DNA from: Dillenia suffruticosa | Taxonomy: Eukaryota > Streptophyta > Magnoliopsida > Dilleniales > Dilleniaceae | Length of the DNA: 64,000 nucleotides | Assembly: GCA_033439265.1 (NCBI GenBank) | Contig: JAVTVX010000026.1 | Coordinates: 15,315,001 to 15,379,000 of the forward strand | Direction of reading: 5' to 3' | Part shown: positions 49,374-60,170 of the stretch, piece after piece | How the letters are laid out: the number at the start of each line of letters is the position of its first letter | Numbering within the stretch: position 1 is the stretch's first letter | Notes under the pieces: model-generated | Told to the model about the DNA's origin: nothing | What the model saw: the letters and a program-made list of their open reading frames with translations, nothing else | Database searches by the model: none | Made by a program: the position numbers and the translations under genes

Positions 49374-49805
49374 GTCTCTTTTTTTAACTAATTGATACAT
49401 CAATTGTTTTATTTAGTGTCGTTAGACTGATGATAATAAATTTGGCTTTCCATCAGCTTGCATAATTGTGCCAACATGGCAATAACTTGACAAACTTGGA
49501 CAACCAGGTAGACGTTGATGCTACTCTTAGAAAGATCGTGGCGTCAGTTAATACACCCCCCCCCCCAAAAAAAAAAAGACGAGTCATATGCCTCTTTAAT
49601 AACTATCCCCACAAGTTCTTCATCTTCTCTTCCAATCCCAAGCTAATTAATCAAGTCTGGCTAATCAAGGCTGGTGTTTGGTACTTGATTGATGGTTTGG
49701 GCTTTTAAATCTTCTCTTCTCCATACATTTTGGTAAATGGCTGATAGTTGTTTGTTGAATTAGTTTCACGCACATTCCAGATAGCTTGTAATTTCCTACT
49801 TGCCC
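49374..49805. repeat. right arm of the inverted repeat
   Basis: Reverse-complement partner of 47414-47853. It begins with gtctctttttttaactaatt and ends tttcctacttgccc, and it carries C11 and A11 runs where the left arm has G13 and the T-run. The arms are 1.52 kb apart. Confidence 0.9.
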
Positions 49806-49839
49806 AAAAAAAGGTACAAGGAAAAACAGAATAGAATAA

Positions 49840-50735
49840 AATCAACCAGGCGTGGATGGGTGGAATCCACCACCAGGCACAGCAATATAAAACAGAAGAG
49901 AATAAAACCAAACAGGTAAGGTCTGTTTCTTCAACACTGTGGGAAAGTTTGGCAAGGCTTGGGTGGGTGGAATCCACCACCAGACACAGCAATATAAAAT
50001 CAACCAGACACAGCAATATAATACACCAAATGGAATCCCATTGCATGAGGCTCTTGCCCCTGCAGGTCTGATGTACACAAGAGCACATGAACAAAAATTA
50101 GACTAGGTAACAAAGCTAGGTAACAAACTAGGTAACAAAAGCTGATTGCTTAAAGTCACTTTTTCCTTCACTAATGGAGAATTATCTTTAATCATTTGTA
50201 AGGCCAAGAAGTGTCACTTTACAAGAAAGACTAGGAAACCAGGTAAAAGATCCCTCCACAAAGAAAATCCATACAAATCTCACATAGTCCTTTAGTTCTT
50301 AAGTGTAATACTTGGTAATATCTAAAACTAGTATTTTGAAAGTCCGATCATTATGGAATTTCAGGCGCTTTTAATGGGCTGGCTCAGGTAACCACTGTAG
50401 AGTACAAAAAGAGGTACTCTCAAAAACCTAAGATATTCACAACAACAATACAGCACAAATCCAGAAACGCGTTCCAAATTAATACCTAAAACACTCACAG
50501 GCATCATGGGACGTCAATCACACTAAAGTCCAAATTATATCTTGCAAATTACATAATCCCTTTTTTCTATAATTTAAACAAATTATCTGGAATAATCCGA
50601 GACATACACTCCAAATTAATACCGAAAAAATCAGCACCAATATAAAGAATACACCAGACAGCAATATAATACACCAAATCAACACTGTGGAATCCACCAA
50701 ATCTTCACACATGACCGGACACAGCAATATAAAAT
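49840..50735. repeat. cluster of interspersed short direct repeats
   Basis: The word cacagcaatataa (or cagcaatataa) recurs at about 49877, 49985, 50008, 50660 and 50717, usually followed by aaatc or tacacc. Around it gggtggaatccaccaccagg and its near-copy occur at 49856 and 49965. The core ggtggaatccacc is itself an almost perfect hairpin. I cannot assign it to a known repeat family. No coding region is supported here. Confidence 0.7.
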
Positions 50736-50885
50736 CCCAAAAAAATTTATATAATAAACTATTCAAGATGTCATCAAAGATTGCAGGACAAAAAAAAGAT
50801 AGTATATTGAAGATAAAAAGACAATAATCATCGGTGAATGTTTAAAGCAATATAAGAATGAACGAGGAGCAGAGAAACTTACAGA
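50736..50885. other. unannotated flank
   Basis: AT-rich sequence between the repeat cluster and the possible leader exon on the minus strand. I see nothing in it. Confidence 0.4.
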
Positions 50886-50900
50886 GTTTTCCGATTATGG

Positions 50901-50955
<55 letters not shown>

Positions 50956-51270
50956 CATGAGAGAGTGAAGTTAACCAGATCTAAAAAGAGATGGAGACAG
51001 GAAGCGAGAGACAGAGAAGAGAAACCTGATGTGAGAAGTTACAAGAAAACCAACCCAAAAAAAAACCCATCTCAACCGGAGATTCAGAGAGAGAGAGAGA
51101 GAGAAGAACCTGGGGGAAGTTTTAGGAGATCTGGTCACGCAGCCATGGAAGAGAACACAGCAAAGTCGAGAAAGAGAAATAGGAGGAAAAGAGAAAGGGG
51201 CGTGGGTCCAAAAACTGACCAGGGATTTTTCTTTGGGTTTGAAACGTAGGCTTCCACCGAAATCCAAGTT
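50886..51270 (-). other. possible orphan 5' leader exon
   Basis: Read on the minus strand, this stretch looks like a plant leader: CT-rich, less AT-rich than its surroundings, with two CT tracts (51083-51102 and 50903-50954). It ends in an almost perfect donor, ctct|gtaagt, at 50886/50885. No coding exon with a recognisable family follows downstream. It could be the distal leader of the KTI12-like gene (acceptor at 46598, which would span the inverted repeat) or a non-coding transcript. Confidence 0.35.
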
Positions 51271-52009
51271 TTTATTTGATTTTCACGACATCCTTACTTC
51301 ATAGGTTTCATTTTCAAACCCTAAATTTTTAATTTAAGAAAGATAGGGTAACATAGAAATGAAGCTAAATGATTCCTTAGACATTTGCAAGGTACATAGG
51401 ATTGGGAGAAACCAGATTGTGTCAGTGCTCTAATGGACTAGTCTCTTGATGAATACACTTATGAAGAAAAGGATCGCCAAATTTTTGTTTGTTTTCCATT
51501 CCAAAGCTGCAACCAAGGTGCTATCAACTCGTTTCCGATGGGTCTCTAACCAAATTACCTTCCTATCGGAAGACGAAAAATTGAAGATAATACATCAAAA
51601 GTAAAATATAATATGTATTTAAAATTATAAATTTAAGGGGTGAAATTATAATTTTTAAATTAATATGCTTTTTTTTTTTTGAGAGAGAGATATGAATTTG
51701 GATTACAAAAATACATTTTTTTTCATTTCATTTTTCTTGGGGTGTAAATGCTGCATATCGTGATCGTGAATAGGGGTGGAAATACCAGAAAAAGCAGGAA
51801 AATGTGCAGGCCAGGAGAACATGCTGCTTTGTTTATCAAAACTTAGGCGGTGTCCGGTCAAAGTAGTGAAAATAAGAATTTAGGAATAAAATCTCTAGAA
51901 TAAAATTTTTATGAAATTCAAATAGAAACGTGACTCACAATAATTTATTTCGATTTTGATTTCTGAATACGAATCAAACGTTTAGAACAAATCCCATAAT
52001 TTCGCAACA
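51271..52009. other. intergenic DNA before the beta-glucosidase pseudogene
   Basis: AT-rich sequence without a recognisable gene. The N-terminal exons expected upstream of the pseudogene are not present here. Confidence 0.55.
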
Positions 52010-53157
52010 CAAGGGTTTGCAACTGGGCTCAAAGGACCGGGGGAGGTGCTATAATACTTCACCTCTTCTTCAAAGAAGGGAATTCTTCCTCTGAATCTTG
52101 TATTGTTACGCATCATGTTCTTCTCTCACATGCTACTGGGGTAGAGATATACAGGCAGAAGTATAAGGTAAATATTTAACAATTCGAAGAAAAAAAAAAA
52201 TCTTCCCTCAAATTGTTTATAGAAATCATGTTTTTGTTTCGCGGCCCAAACAAGGAGTATCAATTGGGGCATCATTAGATGCTATTTGGTTTGAACCTGC
52301 AACCAATTCCTCTGGGGACATTGAAGCAACACACAGAGCTCAAGATTTTCAATTTGGTTGGTGAGTTTACATTACTCCTTCGGCAGATGGGAACATTCCT
52401 TGGGCTGGGCTAAGCGGTGGTGACGGCATGCTTTATTTGGGCCCAACGCCCACGCCTGTCCGAGTGACTTGGTTGGGCTGGGCCAATTACAATGCCCAAG
52501 CCCACTGAAATCGTGACCTTAGTCCATGCTCAGATCAAGTGTCAACGAGTGAATACCCTGTAATTTTTGGGGACTATCCAAGCCCTAGGAGGGATAGGGT
52601 GAAAAGCCGATTGCCAAATTGTCAGTTTCATTGCAGGCAAATTCTATATGGTTGTATATTGTACCACGAGGGATTAGAAGCTTAATGAACAACATTAAGC
52701 AAAAGTATGGGAATCCTCTAGTCATCATCACTGAAAATGGTAATAAAAAGAAAGAGGAAACAACTTTTGTGTGTGTGGGTGTTTTCATTAGTATTTTCTT
52801 TTTCAGTTATTGGGTTGCGAATTAGGTTCCAAAGTTAGACCTTTGATTCCAGGAATGGATGATCCAAATAATGCATTCATTCCAATCAAAGATGCTCTCA
52901 AGGATGAGAAAAGGATCAAATACCACGACTATCTCAGACAAGATGGTTGCCATGTGAAAGGGTATTTTGTATGGTCAGTGTTGGATAACTGGGAGTGGGC
53001 AGCTGGATATAAATCTAGGTTTGGACTCTGTTTTGTGGATCACAACAATAATCTCACTAGATATGCCAAGAACTTTGTCCAGTGGCTCGGGAAATTCTTA
53101 GTAAAGCAGTGTAAAAGCAACAACACGCGCACCTCAATGTACACCATGTCTGGTTGA
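52010..53157 (+). pseudogene. truncated family 1 beta-glucosidase (BGLU40-like) pseudogene
   Basis: Blocks align with the intact gene at 57228-62040. 52020-52168 matches the end of its exon 7 but is frameshifted; 52250-52362 matches exon 8 (FEPATNSSGDIEATHRAQDF); 52545-52615 matches the start of exon 9 (GDYPSPRRDRVKSRLPN). The sequence then jumps directly to exon 11 at 52632 ([20 protein letters not shown], with nucleophile motif ITENG), so the rest of exon 9 and all of exon 10 are deleted. Exon 12 (52850-52936) runs straight into exon 13 ([12 protein letters not shown]) with loss of the intron and its flanks. Exons 1-6 and the acid/base TFNEP motif are missing. The open frame 52810-53157 is a remnant, not a gene. 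Confidence 0.9.
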
Positions 53158-53739
53158 CTTCATTTTCTTTGTGCCATTTGTCTAAAACACAAATATTCTC
53201 TTATAAAATATTTATTAATATTGTCTTATAAAAGAATTTAAAATTCTATAAATGGGTTAAAATTGCATCAACATTCAGCTCTACTTAACTCAAAAACCTT
53301 CTAGGCATGATGATGTCCAAGAACTCTTGCACAGTGGTTCAAGAACTTCCCATGCAAGCATATTTAATCCAAAGGGCACACATGCCTCTTCAGTGTACAC
53401 ATTAGGATGACGTGATTCATTCTCTTTGTGTATATATTGTTTATTTAAATAAACAAAAAATAAATAGTCTACTAATTATATATGTTACATTTACGAAGCC
53501 TACTTGGCATAATTGATATTAATTTTGATGTTGACTAACTTAATTTTCAGATGTAATATATAAATTTAAAAAATTTTTACAATTTTTAAAATAGAAATCT
53601 AATTCTATTTTAATATAACATCCGACCCGCAATAAAATCTTAATTTGGTTCTCTATTCTATAGGGGAATGGATCATGCAGCTCTTAACCTCCGAATTTGA
53701 ATTTATGGAGTGTAACCTCAAGCCCATATACATTATAAA
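53158..53739. other. 3' flank of the beta-glucosidase pseudogene
   Basis: AT-rich, with no gene seen. Near 53290-53380 decayed words (ttgcacagtggttcaagaac and cacatgcctcttcagtgtac) echo the end of the beta-glucosidase coding region and its 3' flank (compare 53080-53150), so a further tail duplicate may lie here. Confidence 0.4.
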
Positions 53740-55728
53740 CTATGAACAGTTACAATGTGCGATCAACTCATTGAAGGAAAAGAGAATGGTGGCCAAGTCA
53801 AAACTCATAATATTTCTCTCATTTAAGGAAAAAAAAAAAAAAAAAAAGATAAGAGTTGAAGCCTACACACAGATTGAGAGATGACAACCATTGCCATTTC
53901 GTGAAGGTATTTACTATCTCTATGCTGCCCATTCTTGACTTTCCTCGAAATCCTTCCCCCAAGAGTTAACCTGAAAAAGAAACCTGCAACCAAAAAAGGT
54001 TGGTTTTTTTATTTTTTATTAGAGTCATACAAGGTACATGGAGAAGGTGTACATATATTTCTTTTTTTTTTTTTTATAATTAATCTGTTTTAAATAGTTT
54101 CTAGGTGCTTTAAATTTGTTCTGTTCAATACAAGTGGTAAGGCTTCCTTTGCTTCTAACAGTGAAGGAGTCTGCCACGAATGTGCCTATGGATTTGGATG
54201 CACGCAGGCATATCAGTTTCTTTGCGAACTCTTTATTCATGAAAATGCCAAGTGGTCACATGCTCTCTTTCGGGTTGGTTGCTGTTGTTTAGTTGTGGAG
54301 GCTGATAACTTGCATTTCAAAGTCATTCTCACAGACAAGTCATTACAGCATTTTGTTGCTCATCATCTTCTCAAACGCAAAAGATAACATGGTTCTTGAA
54401 GCTTCAAGCCCAATGCATGTCTTTATGATATTCTGCAACTGAAGTCGTCATTCTCTTGTATATGCACTTCACTTCATATGCCTCAAACTGAATAAAATAC
54501 GTTTCATCGTCACATGTATTGGAATAAATCACTGGTTTTCTTTTAATTCCATTTATAGACACTATTATTTATCTGATTAATACTAATTATATATATTTTA
54601 TTAACCCATATTAGGAGGTTGAAAGTTTGGGTGAAGTTTGCCCTTAAGCTTTCGATAGGCGCATTGAAAGAGGGCTTTTTTGTTTTTTTTTTTTTGGGCA
54701 CCACAATGCAGTTTTAATAAATCAGTGTGAATATTTATAAATAAATTAAATGTAAAACAAAAATCTCATAAAAAAAATAGACAACTCAAATTTAGTTCTT
54801 TTCTTTTTTTATTTTCTCGACAAATTTAAGAATTTTAGTATTTTATAAAATATGAGACTTTTTTTTTTTCATGTTACTCGCGACTAGACTTGACATTATT
54901 TTACTTTGATCTAATTTTATATACATCAAATGAATCACGAATTAAATAGAAGTCTATATTAACATATTTTAGCTAAATTCTAATTAAAATACTTATAAAT
55001 CAGTCAAAATATAGTAATGATTTAATTAAAATTCATCGGCATAGACCGATACAAAATACTACATAAGCTTTGATCTATCTATGATTATTGAGAAAAACTA
55101 TTGGACCCGTAGGATGACGACCAACTTGATATAAATTAACAAGAATGGGAAAAGGAAAGAAGGTTGCGTTGAAGCAATGCATGGTCTTCTCAGTTTTCTT
55201 ATTTATTTATTTATTTATTTATTATTATTTTTGGGGGGGGGGGGGGATGAAACACACTCATAATACACATTCATTGAGAGAAAACAGTATCCAAGAAAAC
55301 AGTATCGTCATTTTCATTATCTTGACAAGGCAAATGTTTTCACAAGGCGTACAAGAATTTCTCATAGGACATTAAATCACACAAAGATACTTATTTACGC
55401 ATTTGAATTCAACAATTTGAGACTTACAACATTATTGAACGTAAATTATATTTTAAAATTCCAACCATTTCTCTCGAGCAAAATAATCAAGAAAATGAGC
55501 AAGATTATCTCATGTTAATTGTGTGACAGAAAGATACCAACGTCTTGTATAATGGTCAAATATTAAAATCTCTTAACAAAATTCTCAAATTCGAATTTTG
55601 AAAATGAAAAAAAGGTATCAAAATAGTTAATCCCTAAAATGAATTCCACAATATTCAAATTAGATTAGTTAAGTAATATGAATACCGATTGGTTTAACAC
55701 AAAAAAGTGTAATAGAAAGATGAAATTA

Positions 55729-55766
<38 letters not shown>

Positions 55767-56605
55767 GTAAGGTGTGATTCCATATGCAATAGAATTTCAT
55801 TTTCTTCTCTTTTGTAATATATTCTTCCTTAATTCGGAAACGTATATAGGTTTTAAATATATAGTTTACCATCACACTCGAACCCTTATAAATAAATATT
55901 TGCAAATTTTTATGCAAAGATGATTTCACATTTTTTTATGATGATTCGATCGTTAGAAATTATGGAAAAATTAACAAATAATATGAGTTAAATTAATTTA
56001 ATTTTCTTTTTCTCCCAACTCCAACATATATGAACAAGGGCCTAAAAAAAATAATAAAATTGGGGGATGTATTAAGATAAAAAGCTTGTTTTGGATAAAT
56101 ACCTATTCTATATCCAGGACAAGTCTTTCTCATATGCCAAATTCACAATAGTCCACGTAATTACCCAAAGCAAATAATACTTTCATGAAATCAACTTTCA
56201 CTTCATCTTACGCAATCCACCGGACCATAGAAACTATTATCCGTAAATTGTGATTGCGTGCAATTTATAACAAAATTCATTTTTTTTTCCATAATTTAGA
56301 CTTTTCGGCTCTTACCAACGTTAAAAACATGCGAGGTAATTTTCCTAGGAAATGTTTGTGGAAACCTTTTTACCTACCAATATTTAAAATTGGAAAGTAA
56401 TGAAGCTCTAATTATTGAAAATAGATCCCAAAAAATTTAAATATTTTGATAAATAGCAATTATAGGATTGTTCAACTTTCAGAGGAATGGGACCTACTCT
56501 CTAGAAATTTGTGGATGAGAATGAGAATACCCAGAAACAGATTTCTTGGAAAGTGAAATTGGTGGACCAATCATATCGTCTGATGTTATATAAATAGTAA
56601 AATAT
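53740..56605. repeat. duplicated flank, copy 1 of a tandem segmental duplication
   Basis: Long stretches match the DNA downstream of the intact beta-glucosidase gene in the same order: 53740-53990 with 62178-62395, 54427-54712 with 62480-62770, 56125-56320 with 62773-62925, and 56385-56605 with 63330-63740. Examples are ggttgaaagtttgggtgaag, present in both, and agattgagagatgac, present in both. Copy 1 has about 1.4 kb extra at 54713-56124. An (AT)n microsatellite at 55731-55762 and a G run near 55232 lie in that extra DNA. No gene is seen. Confidence 0.88.
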
Positions 56606-56852
56606 GAATTTTCTTTTTTAAATTCAAATTATTCAAAAAAAATTTATTGAAAACTTTTGAATAATGAAAATTTAATTCTACCATTTCAACTGTCATTGAC
56701 ATGGGGGTATTGATATTGATGTCTATGATAAGTTAAAATTGCTCGAAAATGAGATGACAAATGAAGTGAATTTCATCTTGCATGATGCCGTGTGAACTCT
56801 CTGATCAAATAACTTACATATGACCCACCGCCCACAGTGCCATAATGGCATA

Positions 56853-56853
<1 letters not shown>
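56606..56853. other. upstream region of the beta-glucosidase gene
   Basis: Sequence leading into the duplicated core promoter. It probably carries control elements, but I cannot identify a specific site. Confidence 0.4.

Positions 56854-56912
<59 letters not shown>
56854..56912. repeat. (CT)n microsatellite upstream of the duplicated promoter
   Basis: About 30 uninterrupted CT units ending just before the distal 118-base promoter unit. Further CT tracts follow each unit, at 57035-57060 and 57179-57193. Confidence 0.95.
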
Positions 56913-56916
<4 letters not shown>

Positions 56917-56917
<1 letters not shown>

Positions 56918-57033
56918 CATATATTTGCCTTTCCTGGACGACCCATTGTAGAGCTTGTCTCATCCAAATTCTTGTTCCCATTTTTCCCATCCCATTATTA
57001 TAAAATCAAACCACCCTTAGCTCTAGTTGCACA

Positions 57034-57065
<32 letters not shown>

Positions 57066-57178
57066 TATTTGCCTTTCCTCAACGACCCATTATAGAGCTT
57101 GTCTCGTCCAAATTCGTCTTCTAACTTTTCCCATCTCATCATTGTAAAATCAAACCAGCTTTATCTCCAACTGCACAT
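56917..57178 (+). promoter_or_regulatory. duplicated 118-base core promoter unit before the beta-glucosidase gene
   Basis: Units 56917-57034 and 57061-57178 are equal in length and clearly homologous: both start ccatatatttgcctttcct, share acccattatagagcttgtct with one base changed, and end ctgcacat or ttgcacat. Each is followed by a CT tract. The distal unit has a canonical TATAAAAT at 56999-57006. The aligned site in the proximal unit, 57143-57150, reads TGTAAAAT. The start codon is at 57228, so the distal TATA lies 229 bases upstream and the proximal TATA-like site 85 bases upstream. Confidence 0.8.
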
Positions 57179-57227
57179 CTCTCTCTCTCTCTCACACTCA
57201 ACATAGATTTCAGTTTATTGGGAAGAT

Positions 57228-60118
57228 ATGTGGAGTCTAAGGATAGGCACTGGTGTAATTGTGGCAGTTGTGATGATGTTTGGAATCCAAACATGTCTCT
57301 CTGATGATCAAATTAGTAGAGCAAGTTTTCCAAAAGGTTTTGTATTTGGAACTGCCTCTTCTGCTTACCAGGTTTGATTTTTTTTTTCTTTTCTCAAATT
57401 GTTGATCATGCTTTCTTCTCATAACTTTGATCATTTTTTGCTTTTAATACATGCTTTGTCTCGTCTTATCAGCAAGGATGCTTTTGGAATGTTTCTTTTG
57501 TACCTTTTCTCTGTCCCATTTGCTGTTCACTGTAAATAAGAGAAAAAAATTTAATGGTCGAGCGAAAATCAAGACAAAAAATGTTGCAACTAGGCACATG
57601 CCTTATCACGGAGATGCAAAATAATAATCAAAATAAAGCAAAAGAAAATAAAAATAAAAAATAAAACAAAAGAAAGAGGCCAAGTAATTGTGATAAAACA
57701 AACATGGGTACAAACATGGGTACTAAACATGGAGAAACCCGAATTCAAAATTTTTAAAGGAAAGAAGACGATGTCAGAGCTCATTGGCTAAGCCATAATT
57801 CTATTTTCATTATTATGAGTTAAGAAATTATATGTTTCATCTCAATAATTTCTTATAATAATTTAGTAGATTTAAGAATTTAATTTGACAAAAATAATCA
57901 CCAATTAATAAGTTAAATTTCTTAGTCATTATTAATTCATTGGGCAGAAGGAAAGGAGGCTGATTAGAAAACTCCGAAAGTCATAAACTATTTTATTAAA
58001 AAATATATTTTTTTTAAGAAAAAAATATATTTTCTGCATTTTTTTTTTGTTTTTTATAGTTAAAAAAATTAAATTTGTAGAGAATAAAAAATAATCCCAA
58101 ATGGGTCCTCCAATAATGATTAAGTTTTCAAGTAATCCTACCATATGATATACTCATCACTTTTTTTTTTTTTTTAAATTTTATTGTAACTTTTGTTTTC
58201 GCAGTATGAAGGAGCAGTGAAAGAAGACGGACGAGGAAAAACTGTTTGGGACACATTTTCACATACGTTTGGTAAAAATAAATAAATAATAAATAAAATC
58301 AGAATATATATATTATTTTTGAAAATTAAATTTCAATTTATGTGAATTCTTATTTACTTTGGATCGGACATAATTGTGTTATCATGCAGGGAAAATTCTT
58401 GATTTTAGTAATGGTGATGTCGCTGTCGACCAGTATCACCGCTACAAGGTAGTCATTTCTTTTTCCTTTGGACCTTTATATTTTTTAATTTTTTTAAAAA
58501 ATTAAAAAATAAAATTCTAGGTTGATTACGAGAATAGAGAGCCCCATGATCCTCCTTTGTTCCCACTTTTGATGTGAATTGACAGAAAGTATTTTTGATT
58601 GGAAACAGGAAGATGTACAGCTCATGAAGGAGATGGGAATGGATGCATATAGGTTTTCCATAGCTTGGTCTCGTATTTTTCCTAGTAAGCCCCTTTTTTT
58701 TTGTTTTTATTATTTTTCCTAGTAACGTCTTTTTTGTGTTTTTATTATCGAATTTTTTTGATTAATTTGATTTAAATACTGTGAGATCTATATTAAAAGT
58801 TTTATTTTTAGAGTTCGAATTTAAGATTTTTAATTAAAAAGATAGAATGTTTCGTTATTCGACCTAAAAAAATTTAATCAAATAAACATTTTGATCTATG
58901 GCAGGGTGGATGGTGGTCTTATCACAAATCCTGTGTTCACACATTTATTTGGATATAAAGTCTGAAATTGAGGAATAACTTGACATATGATTGGGCCCAA
59001 TGATTAGATTCTGCAACAACCAAGAGAGAGAGAGAGAGAGAAAGATAGAGAGAGAGAGGATGGGAGAGAGAGATAGAAAGAATATAAGAAAAAAATTGCG
59101 ATAAAGAGAGAATGTTAAAAGATCAATTCCATGTCATGCTATCATCCTCTTATTTATACACTTTTTTTTATTATTTTAACTATTAGTCACTTAATTATAT
59201 TAACTACTGATTACTCGATAAATTGTTATATCAATTAATTAGTAATAACAATTGATTATTAGTTGTTATAATATTTTCCCTTTAAATAACATCTTGTGAT
59301 GAAAAATAAAAAATCGAGATTTTATTGAATTTATGAATTTTAAACTAAAATTTACATTTGTGTTAAAAGATAAATGAAGGATATAAATAATGGATTTTTA
59401 TTTTAGTTATACGGAGAGTAGTGGGAGGAAAATAGAAACGAGAGAGTTTGAGAAAACTTTTCTTGAATTACTTTCTAGTAAATTTTGAAGAATTTGATAA
59501 GAAATTATCATTAATAGGTTTTTTATTAGACGATTAAGATTTTGCTTCTAGGGAAGAAATTTTCTCAGTTGACCCCCACTTGATTATATTAACTATTAAT
59601 TACTGACGATTGGTTATTATTATTAGTATCTATTAACTATTAATTATTACATATTCTAGCATCATGGTTCATGGGTCAACAATTGCCCAAGCTGACCGGG
59701 TCCACCCTACTGGGTCGGGCCCAAAATGGGTTGGTTTAACTTTTTTAAAGTCTTTTTATTTGTTATTAAAATTACGACAAAAAAATATTAACCCACTGAA
59801 GCTCTAATATTGAACATTGATTGTCATAGATGGCACAGGGCAAATAAATGAGGCTGGAATTGATCATTACAATAATCTAATTGATGCTCTACTGGAGAAA
59901 GGTACATCTTCCTGTTAATTCTGAATTTCCTTTTGAGGACTAAAATTAGATTTCTAGTTCAATGATAATGATTGATCACCAACATAAATATGTGCATAAA
60001 ATCATTTTATGGTGCAGGAATTGAGCCATATGTTACAATCTATCACTGGGACCTTCCTCAAGCCTTAGAAGACAAATATGGAGGATGGCTAGATCCACAA
60101 ATCATGTAACATCATCAA

Positions 60119-60170
<52 letters not shown>

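Noticed and set aside
49705..50094. 129-codon minus-strand frame, Cys- and Leu-rich
   Set aside because: It spans the direct-repeat cluster and its repeats (LCLVDFILLCLV) are translated repeats, not a protein family.
50965..51249. 94-codon plus-strand frame, Lys/Arg/Glu-rich
   Set aside because: Composition comes from GA-rich DNA, and the region looks more like a leader on the opposite strand.
52810..53157. Open frame with the beta-glucosidase C terminus, as a possible small gene
   Set aside because: It lacks catalytic exons and a start context, and continues a chain of damaged exons, so it is part of the pseudogene.
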